Below, piece by piece: positions 24,139 through 25,913 of a stretch of 25,913 nucleotides of DNA (position 1 is its first letter; every line of letters starts with the position of its first letter). The translations under genes and the position numbers were made by a program. The notes under the pieces are model-generated. The model was not told the origin of the DNA. It did not search any database and saw only the letters and a list, made by a program, of their open reading frames with translations. This DNA comes from CAZFER01 sp964517495 (lineage in GTDB: Bacteria > Hinthialibacterota > Hinthialibacteria > Hinthialibacterales > Hinthialibacteraceae): assembly GCA_964517495.1 (NCBI GenBank), contig CAZFER010000085.1, positions 1 through 25,913 on the forward strand, in the 5' to 3' direction.

Positions 24139-25350
24139 TTATCTCCATAAACGGTTATAAAGGTTTTGTGCAACAGCACGATAAAGCTCATGTCCTTCTG
24201 AGGTGGTTCCTAACGGAATGCTATCCGCAGCGTATTTTTCAATTAGTGATTTATTGGGTATTATATCATTCATTATCTCATGTATGTTATAATCTGTTAA
24301 TCTATTTTGGAGAAGCTCAAATATTGGTCTCTCATATTTTGTTAAATTATCTATTGTTCCTGATTTATATGTTCGATTTAAAATAACTGCCAAAATTTTT
24401 GCTTCATATGTTGGGATATTCTTCATTTTTTTTAACCAACTTAATGTTCTTGGAACCGCTTCTGTATCTTCCGGATGAAGACTTGTAGGTATGACGACAA
24501 AATCGGAAGACGTTAGCGCATTAATGGATGATGTTGTGATTCGTGGTGGACAATCAAAAAAAACAAGATCATATTCTTTAAAAACAAAATCGCTATGAAA
24601 TATCCTTCTATGACGAAAACGTACTTCTTCTCCTTGTACAACAAATTGTGCTAGTTGCCGAAAATCAGCACTTTCCAAATGATCGAAAGAAACAATTGCA
24701 TTTCCATAATTATTTGTATTGCACATAGGAACAATTATTTTATGAAGAATATCCTCAGGGGTATTATCTGTAAAGTTTGGGTCGATGAGCCGATTACTGG
24801 TGTTTAGGTTGAGTACATCGTTGTCGAAATGATGCCGCCGCATTTCGAGCCAATTTCTTTCAGCACATCGGTTACTTAACGTTCCTTGAAAATCTAAATC
24901 AACTACTAAAACTTTCAGTGGTTGATCAATAATTCCTGTTGCATAAGCTGCAGCAAGATTCACAACTAAGGTTGTTTTTCCAACTCCACCTTTTAAATTT
25001 ATGAATGATACAAAGCGTGTCTTCCGATCTTCTAGAGGGATGAAGCGCGGTATAGGTGAAATAGGATTACCCTTAGCTAAATCATACCAAAAATTTGCAT
25101 CAATTTCCTCCAGTTGACTTATTCGTTCTTGGATCGAGTCCCATTCAGATTTAAGTCTATCTCTATCTTTTTTTAATTCATTTCGCTCGTTCTTTAGAGT
25201 TCTAATTTTACCTCGATGGTACATATAAATTGTGTAACATAATAGCAATGAATACAAAATCAACAAAATAACAAAGAAAAGTAATTGATCACTTGGGCCT
25301 GATTCCTTGAAATATCTTATCAATTCATAAAATTTATCAAAGATACTCAT
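24139..25350 (-). CDS. Membrane-anchored ParA/MinD-type ATPase
   Basis: This 403-residue protein has a transmembrane helix at 21-44 (DQLLFFVILLILYSLLLCYT), a charged coiled coil at 48-83, a linker, and a ParA-type domain from 112. The domain shows the deviant Walker A INLKGGVGKTTL with signature K120 and K125, A' box DLDFQG (151-156) in place of the usual DxDPQ, and Walker B DLVFFDCPP (261-269). Length exceeds soluble ParA proteins because of the anchor and coil. A fixed membrane anchor is unusual, since ParA and MinD cycle between soluble and bound states. No clear ribosome site precedes ATG 25350, but a 24-codon ORF ends 18 bases upstream. No ParB gene is visible; the SAP-like partner may replace it. 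Base composition is visibly more AT-rich than the genes to the left. Confidence 0.85.
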   Translation of the reverse strand: MSIFDKFYELIRYFKESGPSDQLLFFVILLILYSLLLCYTIYMYHRGKIRTLKNERNELKKDRDRLKSEWDSIQERISQLEEIDANFWYDLAKGNPISPIPRFIPLEDRKTRFVSFINLKGGVGKTTLVVNLAAAYATGIIDQPLKVLVVDLDFQGTLSNRCAERNWLEMRRHHFDNDVLNLNTSNRLIDPNFTDNTPEDILHKIIVPMCNTNNYGNAIVSFDHLESADFRQLAQFVVQGEEVRFRHRRIFHSDFVFKEYDLVFFDCPPRITTSSINALTSSDFVVIPTSLHPEDTEAVPRTLSWLKKMKNIPTYEAKILAVILNRTYKSGTIDNLTKYERPIFELLQNRLTDYNIHEIMNDIIPNKSLIEKYAADSIPLGTTSEGHELYRAVAQNLYNRLWR

Positions 25351-25368
25351 AATACTTGTTAAATGAGA

Positions 25369-25443
25369 TTATCTGTTTCCTTTGTTGATTTTAATATTCA
25401 ATCCATGGGACACAGATTTTGCCCAATCTATGGCTAATCTCAT
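25369..25443 (-). CDS. Possible 24-codon leader ORF before the ParA gene
   Basis: ATG at 25443 is preceded by a strong GGGGGG ribosome site 6-7 bases upstream. It reads 24 codons (MRLAIDWAKSVSHG and so on, rich in Lys and Asn at the end) to TAA at 25369, 18 bases before the ParA start, which has no good site of its own. It may be a leader peptide driving coupled translation, or a chance ORF. Confidence 0.3.
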   Translation of the reverse strand: MRLAIDWAKSVSHGLNIKINKGNR

Positions 25444-25486
25444 TAATTACCCCCCTTATTTCTTTAATATCTGAATTGATCACAAC

Positions 25487-25515
25487 AGTATATAGATATG
25501 AAAAAAACATCTAAA
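25487..25515 (-). promoter_or_regulatory. Possible promoter of the ParA unit
   Basis: On the minus strand TTTAGA (25515-25510) and TATACT (25492-25487) are separated by 17 bases. The predicted start of transcription falls about 35-40 bases before the leader ORF. It overlaps the end of the metallo-beta-lactamase remnant. Confidence 0.4.
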
Positions 25516-25708
25516 ACAACGACAAGGTATGTTTAATCAGTTCGATTCCTCCGGTGTGGCCGTGGCCGATAATGACTATTTTTGTTTTAGTATATCGATG
25601 AAGCAATTTTTTTAAAGTGAGTGGCCAATGAATAATGATTTGGGCAGATGGTGCCAAAACGTAAAAATAATTTTTGATTAAAAATAGGCATAGGTATCCC
25701 CTTATCAA
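25511..25708 (-). pseudogene. C-terminal remnant of a B1 metallo-beta-lactamase-like gene
   Basis: The frame encodes 65 residues. The last 40 read HWPLTLKKLLHRYTKTK then IVIIGHGHTGGIELIKHT, which follow the C-terminus of subclass B1 metallo-beta-lactamases (in VIM: WPTSIERIQQHYPEA then FVIPGHGLPGGLDLLKHT). The His in GHGHTGG corresponds to the last zinc ligand of these enzymes. Upstream, GYLCLFLIKN may be a degraded version of the segment with the zinc-binding Cys (GGCxVK). Further upstream the frame meets a stop, and no N-terminal domain with the HxHxD zinc motif is found before the repeats, so this is a dead 3' fragment. The alignment is from memory of the family. Confidence 0.6.
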
Positions 25709-25790
25709 AAGGTGTTACATTCGAGTTATGACAATTTTCAGGAAGACACGCAGGTCTGCCCTAACGATTTACGTTGATTCAAAGATTGCA

Positions 25791-25827
25791 TTGATGGGTC
25801 GAAAAACGTGACCCATCCTACGAATTT
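25791..25827 (+). repeat. Dispersed repeat, family B
   Basis: 34 of 37 bases are identical to 186-222. Internally ATGGGTC (25794-25800) and GACCCAT (25810-25816) form a 7-bp stem with a 9-base loop. Confidence 0.8.
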
Positions 25828-25913
25828 GGTTTATTGCATTTATTTCGGGGCGCCCCGGTTTTTAATTCGGGGGGTGCCGTCGATTTATCCTATTCTTGGT
25901 TATCTCAGCGCTT

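Larger units (their letters stand above)
25444..25913. other. Gene-free right end with remnant and repeats
   Basis: No intact gene is seen. From left to right: the promoter and leader of the ParA unit, the metallo-beta-lactamase-like remnant, a small imperfect dyad around AGACACGCAGGTCT (25745-25758), the family B repeat (25791-25827), and a palindrome GGGGCGCCCC (25847-25856) followed by another G-rich run to the window end. Confidence 0.6.

Overview
The window is a moderate-GC bacterial chromosome segment of about 26 kb. It is densely coded, with no rRNA, tRNA, CRISPR array or intact insertion sequence that I can see. Several proteins carry export signals and one may be a lipoprotein. Together with a Rex regulator, a DUF4954-type beta-helix protein, a large secreted glycoside hydrolase, a carbamoyltransferase/SxtJ pair and families of dispersed GC-rich intergenic repeats, this suggests a poorly characterised environmental bacterium, perhaps of a PVC/FCB-adjacent or candidate phylum. 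That placement is an impression from gene content; no phylogenetic marker was analysed.

Layout. 1-545: repeat-rich intergenic DNA. 561-1208 (+): HAD phosphatase/phosphomutase, converging on a minus-strand three-gene unit (4324 down to 1205) of an atypical radical SAM protein, a Nudix hydrolase and an APC-type permease. 4630-8823 (+): an apparent carbohydrate operon, with an exported glycoside hydrolase-like protein, a GalE-like epimerase and a GalK-like kinase, joining glycan handling outside the cell to a Leloir-type route inside. 13121-8970 (-): an ADP-forming acyl-CoA synthetase followed by the DUF4954 protein. 13746-13501 (-): a stand-alone acyl carrier protein. 16450-13874 (-): a PhoB/PhoR-type two-component pair. 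18912-16689 (-): carbamoyltransferase and an overlapping SxtJ-like membrane protein with a TTG start. Rex (19169-19861, +) diverges from that pair. Then come an exported propeller-like protein (+), a CDF cation exporter (+) and an exported, membrane-anchored sugar-binding-like protein (-).

The right end (23498-25913) looks like an accessory island: visibly more AT-rich, with a tight minus-strand unit of a membrane-anchored, coiled-coil ParA-type ATPase and a small helical partner carrying two SAP-like motifs, preceded by a possible 24-codon leader ORF. Just upstream lies a C-terminal remnant of a subclass B1 metallo-beta-lactamase-like gene, then repeats that also occur at the left end of the window. 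The ParA unit is the best candidate here for an undescribed system.

Dispersed repeats of at least three families sit between operons (near 1-60, 151-276, 4385, 8843-8937, 13253-13395, 22501, 25791). They account for most of the gene-free DNA.
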